Positions 35,307 to 44,379 of a DNA stretch of 64,000 nucleotides are shown here, piece after piece. Each line of letters opens with the position of its first letter. Position 1 is the stretch's first letter. The notes beneath the pieces were generated by a model. It searched no databases. It was given only the letters and a program-made list of their open reading frames with translations, and was not told where the DNA came from. The position numbers and the translations under genes were made by a program. This stretch comes from Robiginitalea myxolifaciens (lineage in GTDB: Bacteria; Bacteroidota; Bacteroidia; Flavobacteriales; Flavobacteriaceae), in the NCBI RefSeq assembly GCF_900115205.1, contig NZ_FOYQ01000002.1, positions 186,001 through 250,000 of the forward strand, given 5' to 3'.

Positions 35307-36395
35307 ATGGTTAAGAAACCAAAGTTCAGAATCCCCAATGCAAAAGTCCCCAGGCGTGGCAGGACCCTGGGAAAAGCCCCGGGGACCATTACCTACCTTG
35401 GAGAACGCGAAGGGGAAGGTACTCAGGTCGAGAAACTCTCCTACGACCTGAAAACCATGGAAGGCGAAGAACCTACCAACTACCAATTCCTTAAGAACAA
35501 ACCTGCCAACGACCGGACGGAGTGGATTAATGTTATTGGGTTGAGCGATGAATCTGCTATTAGTGAGATCGGGTCTTTGGCCGGGCTGAATAACCTGGTT
35601 TTGGAGGATATCGTCAATACCCAGCAACGCCCCAAGCTCGATGAATACGAAGATCATATTTTCGCTGTCTTTAAGATGTGTTACCTCAATGAAGCCCGGA
35701 AAATTGTAAAGGAACACGTGGCTTTGGTATTAACCTCTCAGCGTGTCCTGGTATTCCAGGAGGTGGAAGCCGATGTTTTTGGAGGTGTACGTGGTCGAAT
35801 CGAACAGAAGTGGGGCAAGATTCGCCAGAGAGGCGCGGACTACCTGTTCTTTGCCTTGCTCGATGCGCTTGTGGACAACTATTTGGTAGTGTTGGAGCTA
35901 ACGGAAGAGCGGTTATACGAATTAGAAAACACAGTGTTTCAGAAACCGGATTCGGATACACCCTTCCATATTCAGCAGCTGAGAAAGGAAATCAATGCGC
36001 TCAGAAGATGGATCAGTCCTGTTCGGGAGTTGGTTAACCGGCTTATGGAGTCCGATTCCCCGCTAATTCAGAAGGAAACGCGGATATTCCTCCGCGATGT
36101 CCTCGACCACACCTTTGAAATCAACGACACCCTGCAAATCCAGCGGGAAATGGCCGTCAGCCTCATGGATATGTACATGAGTAACGTGAGTAACCGGATG
36201 AATGAGGTGATGAAGGTGTTGACTATTATGGCCTCCATATTTATTCCGTTAACCTTTATTGCCGGGATATACGGGATGAATTTTCAGGATATGCCAGAGC
36301 TTAGTTGGGAATATGGGTACGAGACCGTCTGGGGCGTAATGGTCGTAACTTTCATCGGATTGTTAATTTTCTTTAAGAGAAAAGGCTGGCTTTAA
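35307..36395 (+). CDS. corA: CorA magnesium/cobalt transporter
   Basis: 362 aa, full length. Large cytoplasmic N-terminal domain (about 1-295), then two C-terminal helices: one ending in the invariant GMN (GIYGMNFQDMPELSWEYGY, periplasmic loop) and TVWGVMVVTFIGLLIFF. Pentameric channel for Mg2+ and related divalents. The N-terminal 40 residues are basic and probably disordered. Confidence 0.95.
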   Translation: MVKKPKFRIPNAKVPRRGRTLGKAPGTITYLGEREGEGTQVEKLSYDLKTMEGEEPTNYQFLKNKPANDRTEWINVIGLSDESAISEIGSLAGLNNLVLEDIVNTQQRPKLDEYEDHIFAVFKMCYLNEARKIVKEHVALVLTSQRVLVFQEVEADVFGGVRGRIEQKWGKIRQRGADYLFFALLDALVDNYLVVLELTEERLYELENTVFQKPDSDTPFHIQQLRKEINALRRWISPVRELVNRLMESDSPLIQKETRIFLRDVLDHTFEINDTLQIQREMAVSLMDMYMSNVSNRMNEVMKVLTIMASIFIPLTFIAGIYGMNFQDMPELSWEYGYETVWGVMVVTFIGLLIFFKRKGWL

Positions 36396-36527
36396 CATCG
36401 ATTAACACAATCTTCTTTAAATAATATTAAACTTAGTTAAATATTTGATATTAAGCATATTATATATTATACTATATATGAAAGAATTAATAATTGATTA
36501 ATCCTAAAAATAGATTTAAATAATAAT

Positions 36528-37025
36528 ATGAATTACCTGAATATCAACGAAGAAAAAGTAACCCCAGTAGTAATAGAGCTCAACACCTTGTTGGCAGATT
36601 ACCATCTGTACTATCAAAAGCTACGAAACTTCCACTGGAATATTATGGGGCGTAATTTCTTTGATTTACATGAGAAGTTCGAAGAATTATACGAAGATGC
36701 CCGTACCAAAATCGATGAGATAGCCGAGCGAATTCTGACTTTGCGCTACCATCCACTGAGTAACCTCACGGAGTATCTGCAAACTTCCAATATCCCCGAA
36801 AGCAAAAGTAATCTGGACGATGTAACGATGGTATCAGAGATTTTAGAGGCGCATAAAATGCTGTTGGCACAAATGACCAAAGCAGTTGAAGAAGCCGATA
36901 AAATTGGAGATGAAGGTACCATTGACCTTATCGGAGCCTATATCAGAGAACTGGAGAAGACCAGTTGGATGCTGAATGCATGGAGCAAAAACACTTCAGA
37001 TAACCTGAAAGAAGTCGTTGCCTAA
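36528..37025 (+). CDS. dps: Dps-family ferritin-like protein
   Basis: 165 aa. Dodecameric iron-storage and DNA-protection protein, usually induced by peroxide or in stationary phase. Ferroxidase residues typical of Dps are seen: LRNFHWNIMGRNFFDLHEKF, then EELYEDARTKIDEIAERIL. Helical throughout. The 132-base gap upstream (36396-36527) is very AT-rich and must hold its promoter, though no exact TAnnTTTG box was found. Followed by a strong terminator. Confidence 0.95.
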   Translation: MNYLNINEEKVTPVVIELNTLLADYHLYYQKLRNFHWNIMGRNFFDLHEKFEELYEDARTKIDEIAERILTLRYHPLSNLTEYLQTSNIPESKSNLDDVTMVSEILEAHKMLLAQMTKAVEEADKIGDEGTIDLIGAYIRELEKTSWMLNAWSKNTSDNLKEVVA

Positions 37026-37047
37026 GCCGGCGCATCCCATATGAATC

Positions 37048-37075
37048 AAAAAGCGTCCCTTTCGGACGCTTTTTT
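37048..37075 (+). terminator. Rho-independent terminator after dps
   Basis: AGCGTCC (37052-37058), loop CTTTC, GGACGCT (37064-37070), flanked by A and T runs. It can work on both strands and so also ends cysM transcription arriving from the right. Confidence 0.85.
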
Positions 37076-37098
37076 GTTTGTTTTATATCGGGATTAGT

Positions 37099-37989
37099 CT
37101 AATCTGTCGAAAACAAATCAGAAGACAGATAACGATCACCTCTGTCACAGACAATGGAAACGATATAGCCCGAGTCCAGGGTTTCTGCAAGCTTCAAGGC
37201 CGCGGCTGCTGCACCGCCACTGCTCATGCCTGCAAATATTCCCTCTTCCCTGGCCAATCTTCTGGCCATTGCCTTCGCCTCCGATTCTGAGACCTCCAAA
37301 ATGGTATCCACACGGGGTGGTTCGTAAATTTTAGGCAGGTAAGCTTCAGGCCATTTACGGATCCCTGGGATACTCGATCCTTCGTTGGGTTGCACCCCGA
37401 TTATCCGAACATCCTCGGACTGTTCTTTCAGATACCTGCTGGTGCCCATAATGGTTCCAGTAGTGCCCATGGACGATACAAAATGCGTCACTTTCCCTTT
37501 GGAATCTGCCCAGATCTCAGGCCCCGTGGTTTTATAGTGCGCCTTCCAGTTATCCGGGTTGCCAAACTGATTGAGCATAAAGTAGCCATCTTTGTCCCTG
37601 CGCTTTTCGGCATAATCCCGCGCGCCTTCAATCCCGTCACTGGCAGGGGTCAATACTACTTCGGCGCCAAAGGCACGCATGGTATCGACGCGTTCCTGCG
37701 TGGCATTTTCAGGCATCACCAGAACCATCCTGAGTTTGTAAAGGCTGGCAATCATGGCCAGGGCTATTCCGGTATTACCGCTCGTCGCTTCAATCAGCGG
37801 GATATCCTCGTTGATATCCCCGCGTTCCAGGGCGGCGCTAATCATGTTGTAGGCTGCCCTGTCCTTAACGCTTCCTCCCGGATTCTGACCTTCGAGTTTA
37901 AAGTAGAGGGATACGCCTTCTTTTTGACATAATGCCCGGGATTTAACCAGGGGAGTGTTGCCAATGAGTCCTTCGATGTTATTCGACAT
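37099..37989 (-). CDS. cysM: Cysteine synthase (O-acetylserine sulfhydrylase)
   Basis: 296 aa, PLP fold II. Makes cysteine from O-acetylserine and sulfide or thiosulfate. PLP lysine in KLEGQNPGGSVKDRAAYN; substrate loop EATSGNTGIALAM; PLP phosphate loop MGTTGTIMGTSRYL. The length without extension and the overall look favour the CysM (B) type. Overlaps cysE by 11 bases, so the two are co-translated and supply each other with substrate. Confidence 0.94.
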   Translation of the reverse strand: MSNNIEGLIGNTPLVKSRALCQKEGVSLYFKLEGQNPGGSVKDRAAYNMISAALERGDINEDIPLIEATSGNTGIALAMIASLYKLRMVLVMPENATQERVDTMRAFGAEVVLTPASDGIEGARDYAEKRRDKDGYFMLNQFGNPDNWKAHYKTTGPEIWADSKGKVTHFVSSMGTTGTIMGTSRYLKEQSEDVRIIGVQPNEGSSIPGIRKWPEAYLPKIYEPPRVDTILEVSESEAKAMARRLAREEGIFAGMSSGGAAAAALKLAETLDSGYIVSIVCDRGDRYLSSDLFSTD

Positions 37990-38773
37990 TTGCCCGGGTT
38001 TTAATAACGATTTCCGGACTGTGAAAGACCTTGGAATACGGGGGTACCGACTCGGTTAACCAGGCATTACCGCCTATAACGGAATTCGCTCCTATAACCG
38101 TGCTTCCCCCTAGAATAGTGGCATTGGCATAAATGGTAACATTATCCTCAATAGTGGGGTGTCTTTTAGTACGTTGCAGGCTTTTTGCTACATACAAGGC
38201 GCCCAGGGTTACCCCCTGATAAACTTTTACGTTGTTGTGTATTTCCGCCGTTTCACCAATGACTACCCCGGTGGCGTGGTCAATGAAAAAGGAGTCGCCG
38301 ATCTTGGCGCCCGGGTGAATGTCTACTCCGGTTTGCCGATGCGCATATTCGGTCATTAAGCGGGGAACCAGGGGAAAACCAAAACTGAAGAGTTCATGGG
38401 CCAGGCGGTAAATGGCTATAGCGTAAAAACCAGGATACGCCATGTACACCTCTTCGATAGAAAGGCTAGCCGGGTCGCAGTTTACAATAGCCTGGGCGTC
38501 CATGTTCAGGCGTCTGAGAATGTCCGGAAGCAGATCCAGATACTGATCCCATAGCTTTTTGCATTGCAAATCGGGATCCCAGCACGCGAGTTCTACTAAT
38601 TCCTCAAACTCCCTTTCCAGAACGTTCATGTTCTCTGCAACAGGCGTTTCCTGATCAAATAAGGTTAGAAATAACCGGTCTGTAAAGGCTTCGGTACGAT
38701 GTTTCAGCCGAAACTTCAGACCGGGATTGTTTTTATGTTCGAGTATCGCTCGGGTAATTTTGCTCCTATCCAT
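37979..38773 (-). CDS. cysE: Serine O-acetyltransferase
   Basis: 264 aa. Acetyl-CoA-dependent O-acetylation of serine, the entry to cysteine. Helical N-terminal domain to about 145, then a hexapeptide beta-helix: TGVDIHPGAKIGDSFFIDHA, GVVIGETAEIHNNVKVYQGV, GGSTVIGANSVIGGNAWL. The long N-terminus is of the EpsC type found in Bacteroidota. First gene of the cysE-cysM operon. Confidence 0.93.
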   Translation of the reverse strand: MDRSKITRAILEHKNNPGLKFRLKHRTEAFTDRLFLTLFDQETPVAENMNVLEREFEELVELACWDPDLQCKKLWDQYLDLLPDILRRLNMDAQAIVNCDPASLSIEEVYMAYPGFYAIAIYRLAHELFSFGFPLVPRLMTEYAHRQTGVDIHPGAKIGDSFFIDHATGVVIGETAEIHNNVKVYQGVTLGALYVAKSLQRTKRHPTIEDNVTIYANATILGGSTVIGANSVIGGNAWLTESVPPYSKVFHSPEIVIKTRANVE

Positions 38774-38789
38774 CGTAATTGGCTTACTT

Positions 38790-38797
38790 CAAATGTA
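38790..38797 (-). promoter_or_regulatory. cysE: -7 promoter element of cysE-cysM
   Basis: Minus strand TACATTTG matches TAnnTTTG, 16 bases upstream of the cysE start. Confidence 0.5.
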
Positions 38798-38903
38798 GGT
38801 ATTATAGGGAAGGCGGGGTTTGATATTTGCGTAACTTTAGCATTCGTCTTCAGGCCCGAATCCCGCATTTAGTCGGGCAAAGTCCAATAAAATATCATTT
38901 ATT

Positions 38904-39587
38904 ATGGGAGCCATTAAACTGGATAAAGCATTGCTTAGCTTTTTAAAAGATTTGAAAGAGAACAACAACCGCCCCTGGTTCGAAGCGCACAAGTCTCAGT
39001 TCAAGGATCACCAGACGGCAATGAAGCAATGGTTGGAACAGCTCATCACAAAAATGAACGCTCACGATCAGATCGAAAAGTACAAGCTATTCAGGATCTA
39101 CCGCGACGTTCGGTTTTCAAAGGATAAAACACCCTATAAACCGCATTTTGCCGCTTCTTTTGCCCGGGAAGGAGCCGCCCGGAGAGGCGGGTACTATTTG
39201 CGGGTGCGCCCCGGAGAGTCCTTTATGGCTGCAGGGTTCTGGGATCCCAATAAGGACGACCTGTTACGCATTCGGAAAGAACTCGAATTAGATGCCCAGG
39301 AGTTTCGGGAAACTATTGAAGCTAAAACGCTCAAGGAAAGCTGGGGTACACTGCAGGGCGATGCTGTTAAAACTGCACCTAAGGGATTCGACAAAGAGCA
39401 TCCGGATATTGACCTGATTCGCCACAAGCAGTTTATATTCGTTCGTGAGTTATCGGATAAAGAAGTGACTGCCCCGGGTTTTATGGATCAGGTAGACCAA
39501 AACTTTAGAGCGATAAGGCCCTGGTTCGATCTAATGAGCGACATCCTGACCACGGATCTTAACGGGGTTTCACTGCTCGAATCCTGA
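38904..39587 (+). CDS. DUF2461 domain-containing protein
   Basis: 227 aa, single DUF2461 domain, recognised from LLSFLKDLKENNNRPWFEAH, YRDVRFSKDKTPYKPHF and RPGESFMAAGFWDPNKDDLL. Widely conserved; function unknown. Monocistronic, divergent from cysE. Confidence 0.9.
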   Translation: MGAIKLDKALLSFLKDLKENNNRPWFEAHKSQFKDHQTAMKQWLEQLITKMNAHDQIEKYKLFRIYRDVRFSKDKTPYKPHFAASFAREGAARRGGYYLRVRPGESFMAAGFWDPNKDDLLRIRKELELDAQEFRETIEAKTLKESWGTLQGDAVKTAPKGFDKEHPDIDLIRHKQFIFVRELSDKEVTAPGFMDQVDQNFRAIRPWFDLMSDILTTDLNGVSLLES

Positions 39588-39621
39588 GAATTCCAGTCAG
39601 GCCAATAGCTTCTATATCCGA

Positions 39622-40029
39622 CTATACCGGGAGATGATCCTGCAATAACTGCAGCTGGCTCTTTAACCTTTCCATTACCATCCGCATCATTCGTTTATTG
39701 AGGCGGGAGGAATTCAGGATATAGTTTTCGTATTCCGGGACGGTAAACTGTCCGATGATCATACCCTTCAGGCTATTGCGAAATTTAATATCCTTCTGGA
39801 TAGCATTCTCGATATAATTCAATTGCTTCTCCGGATTCAGGGTAAAAAAGTGCCCCTTGTGCTTAACCACGTAATTCCGAAAAGCCACTAGAAGTAGCTC
39901 GTTTTGAAATTTGATTATGGGTCTTAGGGTATGGTTTTGAAAGTGCTCTTCGTCAGAACTCTCTTCCCGGCCAGCGGCAAGCTGAATTACCGGCCGGATA
40001 GCTTTTAAAGCCTCACTACGGGTGTCCAT
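39622..40029 (-). CDS. Conserved Bacteroidota hypothetical protein
   Basis: 135 aa, all helical, soluble. The block KQLNYIENAIQKDIKFRNSL followed by KGMIIGQFTVPEYENYI looks strongly conserved and belongs to a small flavobacterial family of unknown function; no catalytic residues are evident. Same strand as, and 94 bases after, the 42-aa membrane ORF at 40124-40252. Confidence 0.75.
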   Translation of the reverse strand: MDTRSEALKAIRPVIQLAAGREESSDEEHFQNHTLRPIIKFQNELLLVAFRNYVVKHKGHFFTLNPEKQLNYIENAIQKDIKFRNSLKGMIIGQFTVPEYENYILNSSRLNKRMMRMVMERLKSQLQLLQDHLPV

Positions 40030-40123
40030 GGTGGAGTTTTAATTAAAGGTAGGGATATTGGAACATGCTCCGCTACTTGACCTCGGCAGTTGTCAACGGC
40101 TTTATGAACAGCAACAATGCAGT

Positions 40124-40252
40124 CTAGAAGAGGTAAGTGATCAGGCTCAATGCCAGCAATATTAGGATTTTGACGAAAGTGTACACGATTAGCTTGTTTT
40201 TGGTTACCCTGAAATTAGGGAATTGAAAGCTGTCCCTTGGGCATTTTAGCAA
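40124..40252 (-). CDS. Possible small single-helix membrane protein, TTG start
   Basis: 42 aa: a polar N-terminus (LKCPRDSFQFPNFRVTKNK) and one hydrophobic helix (LIVYTFVKILILLALSLITY) just before the stop. The positive-inside Lys/Arg followed by a clean helix argues for a real gene. No ATG is available in frame, so TTG at 40252 is proposed. It fills most of the otherwise empty gap 40030-40365. Family unknown. Confidence 0.45.
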   Translation of the reverse strand: MLKCPRDSFQFPNFRVTKNKLIVYTFVKILILLALSLITYLF

Positions 40253-40341
40253 AACTTTAAAACCACTCTGGCGTTTTTTAGGAATATCTTAATTCTTTTC
40301 GGGAAATAGCTCCTGGGTATCCGTATTCAACTGGGTTGAAA

Positions 40342-40349
40342 TATCTTTG
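40342..40349 (+). promoter_or_regulatory. -7 promoter element of the thioesterase gene
   Basis: TATCTTTG matches TAnnTTTG and lies 16 bases before ATG 40366. It falls inside the longer frame beginning with TTG 40336, which rules that upstream start out. Confidence 0.6.
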
Positions 40350-40365
40350 GGTAAAGCTCGGAGAC

Positions 40366-40782
40366 ATGCGATTTAATACGAGGAAATGGGTAAAGCCCGA
40401 AGATCTAAACGCCAATGGCACCCTCTTTGGCGGGCGGCTGCTGTCATGGATCGACGAAGAAGCCGTACTCTACAGCATTATTCAGTTGGAGAATAAGCGG
40501 GTGGTCACCAAATACATGTCCGAGATAAACTTCCTGAGCACAGCAGAAGCAGGAGATATCGTGGAAATCGGGATCGAAGTTGTTCGTTTTGGCACTTCCT
40601 CCCTGACGTTAAAGTGTGAAGCGCGCAACAAGATGACCCAGGAAAGTATCGTTACCGTGGATCAGCTGATCATGGTTAACCTGAATGAGGCCGGCAAGGC
40701 CACTCCCCACGGCAAGACACAAATCGAATATGTGACTGACCGCCTTGCCAGGGAAGGGGGAGAAGCTTCAAAAAAGTCGTAA
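40366..40782 (+). CDS. Acyl-CoA thioesterase (hotdog fold)
   Basis: 138 aa from MRFNTRKWVKPEDLNANGTL. Hotdog-fold YciA/BFIT-type thioesterase that hydrolyses acyl-CoA; the NANGTLFGGRLLSWIDEEA segment carries the catalytic Asn/Asp-type region, and MSEINFLSTAEAGDIVEIG is the second conserved block. Start set by the promoter box just upstream. Convergent with the dipeptidase gene. Chain-length preference unknown. Confidence 0.88.
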   Translation: MRFNTRKWVKPEDLNANGTLFGGRLLSWIDEEAVLYSIIQLENKRVVTKYMSEINFLSTAEAGDIVEIGIEVVRFGTSSLTLKCEARNKMTQESIVTVDQLIMVNLNEAGKATPHGKTQIEYVTDRLAREGGEASKKS

Positions 40783-40795
40783 ACAGCGCCGAATT

Positions 40796-42079
40796 TTACT
40801 TCTGGCTTTGGGCATAGGCTTGGACATCATCCAGGACTCGCAAGAGGTTTTCGCCCCAAAGTTTAGCGATTTCCTCCTCGGTATAGCCCCTGGCTACTAA
40901 TTCTTTGGTTACGTTCAGCGTTTCTGAAGCATCGGACCAACCAACAATTCCGCCTCCACCGTCAAAATCTGAACTTATACCGACATGGTCAATTCCAATT
41001 AAATCGACCAAATAGTCAATGTGATCTACAAAGTCGGATACATCCACTCCAGGGGGAGCGTCGGGAGATTGCTCTGCAAGTTCATCGGCAGCAGCGCGAA
41101 TTCTGGGCCAGTTGGCAAACATGGCCTGGCGTTGCTCAGGCGTAAGGCTCGCAAACTGGGAGCGATCGTACCACTCCAAATCCAGGGAATCCGCTACTTT
41201 TTTACGGAGTTCTGTTAGAAATTCGGCCCGGGCTGCGCTTTTCTCTTCGTTCAGGTAGGAGGCAAATGCAACAGTCTGGATAACCCCGCCATTTTCTTTC
41301 AATGCCATTAATAATTCGTCGTCCATATTACGGCTGTGATTACATAGCGCACGGGCCGAGGAATGCGACGCAATTACGGGAGCTTGAGATAATTCCAGCA
41401 TCTGCATATTCGCTTCTTTGGAAGGATGCGAAAGGTCTATCATAATGCCCAGTCGGTTCATTTCGGCAACGGCTTGTTTGCCCAATTCACTTAAGCCATT
41501 ATGCAGCCAAACCGAATCGGCTTCCCCGGTATTGGAATCTGAAAACTGGCTATGCCCGTTGTGCGCCAGGGAAACATATCGGGCGCCCATTTCATAATAC
41601 CGTTCAAAATTTGCGATATCCTCGCCCATTGGATAAGCGTTTTCCACGCCGATCATGGCTACTTTCCGCCCGGAAGCATGTATTTCCCGAACCTCCTGTG
41701 AAGTTGTGGCAAGACCGATTTGATCCGGGGCAAATTCCTCGCAAAGCCGGTGTATGGCCTCGAATTTGGACAGGGCATTTTCGGAGGCTTTCTGGTAGCC
41801 TTCGGCTGTCAGGGTATCCTGCCCAGTGTAGACGATTAACCAGGCTACATCCAATCCACCTTCCTCCATCTTGGGAAGGTTTATCTGCGTATTGAGTCGT
41901 TGGGTATAATTCACGCTATCCGTGAAATTGGCAACATTGATATCGTCGTGGGTGTCAATGGTAATGACCCTGGAGTGAATTTCCTGTGCCAGGACATCGG
42001 GATCCTGTGCTTCAGGCTCCTTTTTTTCGGCACATTGACAGCATAATACAAGCAGGAGGAAAAGTGAGAATAATCGCAT
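40796..42079 (-). CDS. Membrane dipeptidase (M19), exported
   Basis: 427 aa from MRLFSLFLLLVLCCQCAEKK; the upstream extension to 42142 lacks signal-peptide logic. Signal peptide with a Cys-rich end (LCCQC), probably a lipoprotein although the lipobox is not canonical. M19 metal ligands: VITIDTHDDINVANF (HxD), MIDLSHPSKEANMQML, PVIASHSSARALCNHSRN, and HVGISSDFDGGGGI. Zinc dipeptidase, likely cleaving imported or extracellular dipeptides in the periplasm. Confidence 0.93.
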   Translation of the reverse strand: MRLFSLFLLLVLCCQCAEKKEPEAQDPDVLAQEIHSRVITIDTHDDINVANFTDSVNYTQRLNTQINLPKMEEGGLDVAWLIVYTGQDTLTAEGYQKASENALSKFEAIHRLCEEFAPDQIGLATTSQEVREIHASGRKVAMIGVENAYPMGEDIANFERYYEMGARYVSLAHNGHSQFSDSNTGEADSVWLHNGLSELGKQAVAEMNRLGIMIDLSHPSKEANMQMLELSQAPVIASHSSARALCNHSRNMDDELLMALKENGGVIQTVAFASYLNEEKSAARAEFLTELRKKVADSLDLEWYDRSQFASLTPEQRQAMFANWPRIRAAADELAEQSPDAPPGVDVSDFVDHIDYLVDLIGIDHVGISSDFDGGGGIVGWSDASETLNVTKELVARGYTEEEIAKLWGENLLRVLDDVQAYAQSQK

Positions 42080-42226
42080 GATTTTAAGTTTAGACCTACA
42101 ATTTAGGCAGATTGACAACACTATAAGGAAGATAGGGAACATTTAATTGTCAGAAGGCATGTAGAATGGGATTTTTAGAGCTATAAAAACCCCTGATTTT
42201 CTGCTTTTAGCAGTCACCACTCCGAT

Positions 42227-43999
42227 ATGCCCTCTAAATCTCGTGTCTTATTAGACCAACTAGCCAACCTGAAAGAGACCCTCGAAGGGTTTTCGTTTGA
42301 AAACCTCAGTAGCGAGCAAGCCCTGAATCTGAAGCAGACCTTCGACACCTTCAGGCAACAGCTCGAATCGCGTCTCTGGCTTCCCAATAGTTTTGATACA
42401 CCAGCCATTAAACGGACCGGACAGGCCTCAGCAACTGAAACCAATGCCGATTCCAGGCAAAATCAGCAGGATTCTGACTTTTTGATCTCCATGGTGAGCC
42501 ATGAAGTCCGCACGCCATTGAATGGAATTACCGGATTCGCGGATTTGCTCTGTGAGAGTGATCTCAATGCAACGCAGCGGCAATATGCCGAATCGATACG
42601 TGCCGCATCGGCGACCATGCTCGATATAGTAAATGCCCTAATGGATTATTCCAGGGCCCGGGAAGGCAATGATATTCCGGCTTTAGTGCCCTTTTCGCCA
42701 GAACAGGTGCTCAGGGAAGTAGCATACCTGGCGCAGACCCTGATTGTGGATCGGGAACTCAAATTCGAAATGCACCTTCCCAAAGACCTTCCAGGTAGGC
42801 TATTTGGCGATCCATCCAGATTATCGCAAATAGTGATGAACCTTTTGGGCAATGCCATAAAATTCACCCCTAAGGGTAAAATATCCCTGACCATAGACCA
42901 CGTAACCACGGCAACGCATTGTGAATTGGTTTGCGCGGTAAAGGATACCGGCGTAGGGATTCCCAAGCAAGCTCTGGATACTATTTTTAAGCCTTATTCC
43001 AAGGTAAAAGGGCGTGAGCAAGTTAGTGGCGAGGGACTCGGCCTGGGCCTTAGCCTTGTTCAATATTGGATCCACGAACAGGGAGGTGAGATCACTGTTC
43101 AAAGTGAACTGGAGAAAGGCAGCACTTTTGAATTTAATCTGCCCTATGAATTAGCCACGGATATCCCGTTAACGGAAACGGTATCAGGTGTTGAACAGGA
43201 ACAAATCACCAGTTTGGAAGGACTGCGTATCCTGATTTTTGAGGATAACCCGCTGAATATGAAATTGGCCGAAACCCGACTCTCCCAATGGGGGTGCCAG
43301 GTAATACCTGCCTTTTCTGCCCGCGAAGGATTGCTGCGCCTGGATTCTGAGAATTTTGATCTTGTCCTTATGGACCTGCATATGCCGGAAATGGATGGAT
43401 TTCAGGTAAGTCGCCTGATACGCCGGCACCAGCGCAAAGACATAAAGCACTTGCCCATTATTGCCGTTACCGCGGACATCACCCCGGAAGTACACGAGGG
43501 TATCGTTGGCGCCGGGATCAATGATCTTATCGGGAAACCTTTTTCGCCCGCTGTCCTGGCCGATAAAATATTACAAAACCTACGTGAGGAAGCGCTCGTT
43601 TCCGAGTTGTTGGAACATCCTGAAAGCGCAGGTGCTCAGGAAATCCCCTGTCTGAATTTGGAAGGACTTTGGCAAGAATGCAATGGGGACAAGGAGATGT
43701 TCACGGAAATTGTGCGCTTGTTTAACAATGGCGTCCTGGAATTCCTCGGTGGACTGAAATTGCATACAAAAACGGCCGATTATAAGGGAATCCGCGATGC
43801 GGCGCATAAAGTAAAAGCAGGACTTAAGATGGTCGCTGCGGAACTTTGGATCAAACAGGTGGAAGAAATTCACGACCTGGCCCGGAAATCCCATGAAATT
43901 GCGCGAATCCGAGGCTTATACGAAGCGCTGCTTGCCGATTATCCAAGGATTGAAACAGCCCTGGAACAGGAGATGAAAGAATACCAAAACAAAAGCTAG
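42227..43999 (+). CDS. Hybrid sensor histidine kinase with receiver and Hpt domains
   Basis: 590 aa, no membrane segment, so a cytoplasmic kinase. N-terminal coiled coil (1-80); HisKA with phospho-His at about 92 (MVSHEVRTPLNGITGF); HATPase with N-box DPSRLSQIVMNLLGNAIKFT and G-boxes KDTGVGIP and GEGLGLGLSLV; receiver with Asp at about 383 (VLMDLHMPEMDG); C-terminal Hpt with His at about 527 (AAHKVKAGLKMVAA). It thus holds a whole phosphorelay up to the next response regulator, whose gene begins two bases later. First gene of the exopolysaccharide-like operon. Confidence 0.93.
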   Translation: MPSKSRVLLDQLANLKETLEGFSFENLSSEQALNLKQTFDTFRQQLESRLWLPNSFDTPAIKRTGQASATETNADSRQNQQDSDFLISMVSHEVRTPLNGITGFADLLCESDLNATQRQYAESIRAASATMLDIVNALMDYSRAREGNDIPALVPFSPEQVLREVAYLAQTLIVDRELKFEMHLPKDLPGRLFGDPSRLSQIVMNLLGNAIKFTPKGKISLTIDHVTTATHCELVCAVKDTGVGIPKQALDTIFKPYSKVKGREQVSGEGLGLGLSLVQYWIHEQGGEITVQSELEKGSTFEFNLPYELATDIPLTETVSGVEQEQITSLEGLRILIFEDNPLNMKLAETRLSQWGCQVIPAFSAREGLLRLDSENFDLVLMDLHMPEMDGFQVSRLIRRHQRKDIKHLPIIAVTADITPEVHEGIVGAGINDLIGKPFSPAVLADKILQNLREEALVSELLEHPESAGAQEIPCLNLEGLWQECNGDKEMFTEIVRLFNNGVLEFLGGLKLHTKTADYKGIRDAAHKVKAGLKMVAAELWIKQVEEIHDLARKSHEIARIRGLYEALLADYPRIETALEQEMKEYQNKS

Positions 44000-44001
44000 C
44001 G

Positions 44002-44379
44002 ATGGATCAGAAACACATACTGCTGGCAGAAGACGACGAAATGTTGGCGACCCTGCTCAAGTACCGGCTCGAAAAGGCCGGTTTTGCCGTTGAAGTAGCC
44101 CGTGATGGGAGAGAGGTTCGTGAGGCACTGAAAACGAACAGGCCCGATATACTCGTCTGTGATATCATGATGCCTTACTACACGGGCATCGAGACCGTGG
44201 ATTACGTGAGAAAGGAATTGCAGGATAACCTTCCGATTATCATGCTTTCAACGGCCGGAAACGAAACCAACGTATTGAATGCCTTTGAGTTAGGGGCAGA
44301 CGATTTTATTGCAAAACCTGTAAGCCCATCTGAATTGGTGGTGCGGATAAACCGATTGTTGATTAAAACACGCGCTTGA
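44002..44379 (+). CDS. Stand-alone receiver-domain response regulator
   Basis: 125 aa, receiver only: acidic pair AEDDEM, phospho-acceptor Asp at about 54 (ILVCDIMMPYYTG), Thr/Ser switch MLSTAGNE, and Lys in FIAKPVSP. No output domain, so it acts by protein contact, plausibly on the HEAT protein or synthase downstream. Its stop overlaps the TTG start of the HEAT gene (TTGA). Confidence 0.93.
   Translation: MDQKHILLAEDDEMLATLLKYRLEKAGFAVEVARDGREVREALKTNRPDILVCDIMMPYYTGIETVDYVRKELQDNLPIIMLSTAGNETNVLNAFELGADDFIAKPVSPSELVVRINRLLIKTRA

Noticed and set aside
40336-40365. TTG start of the thioesterase
   Set aside because: A TAnnTTTG promoter box lies downstream of this TTG and just before ATG 40366.
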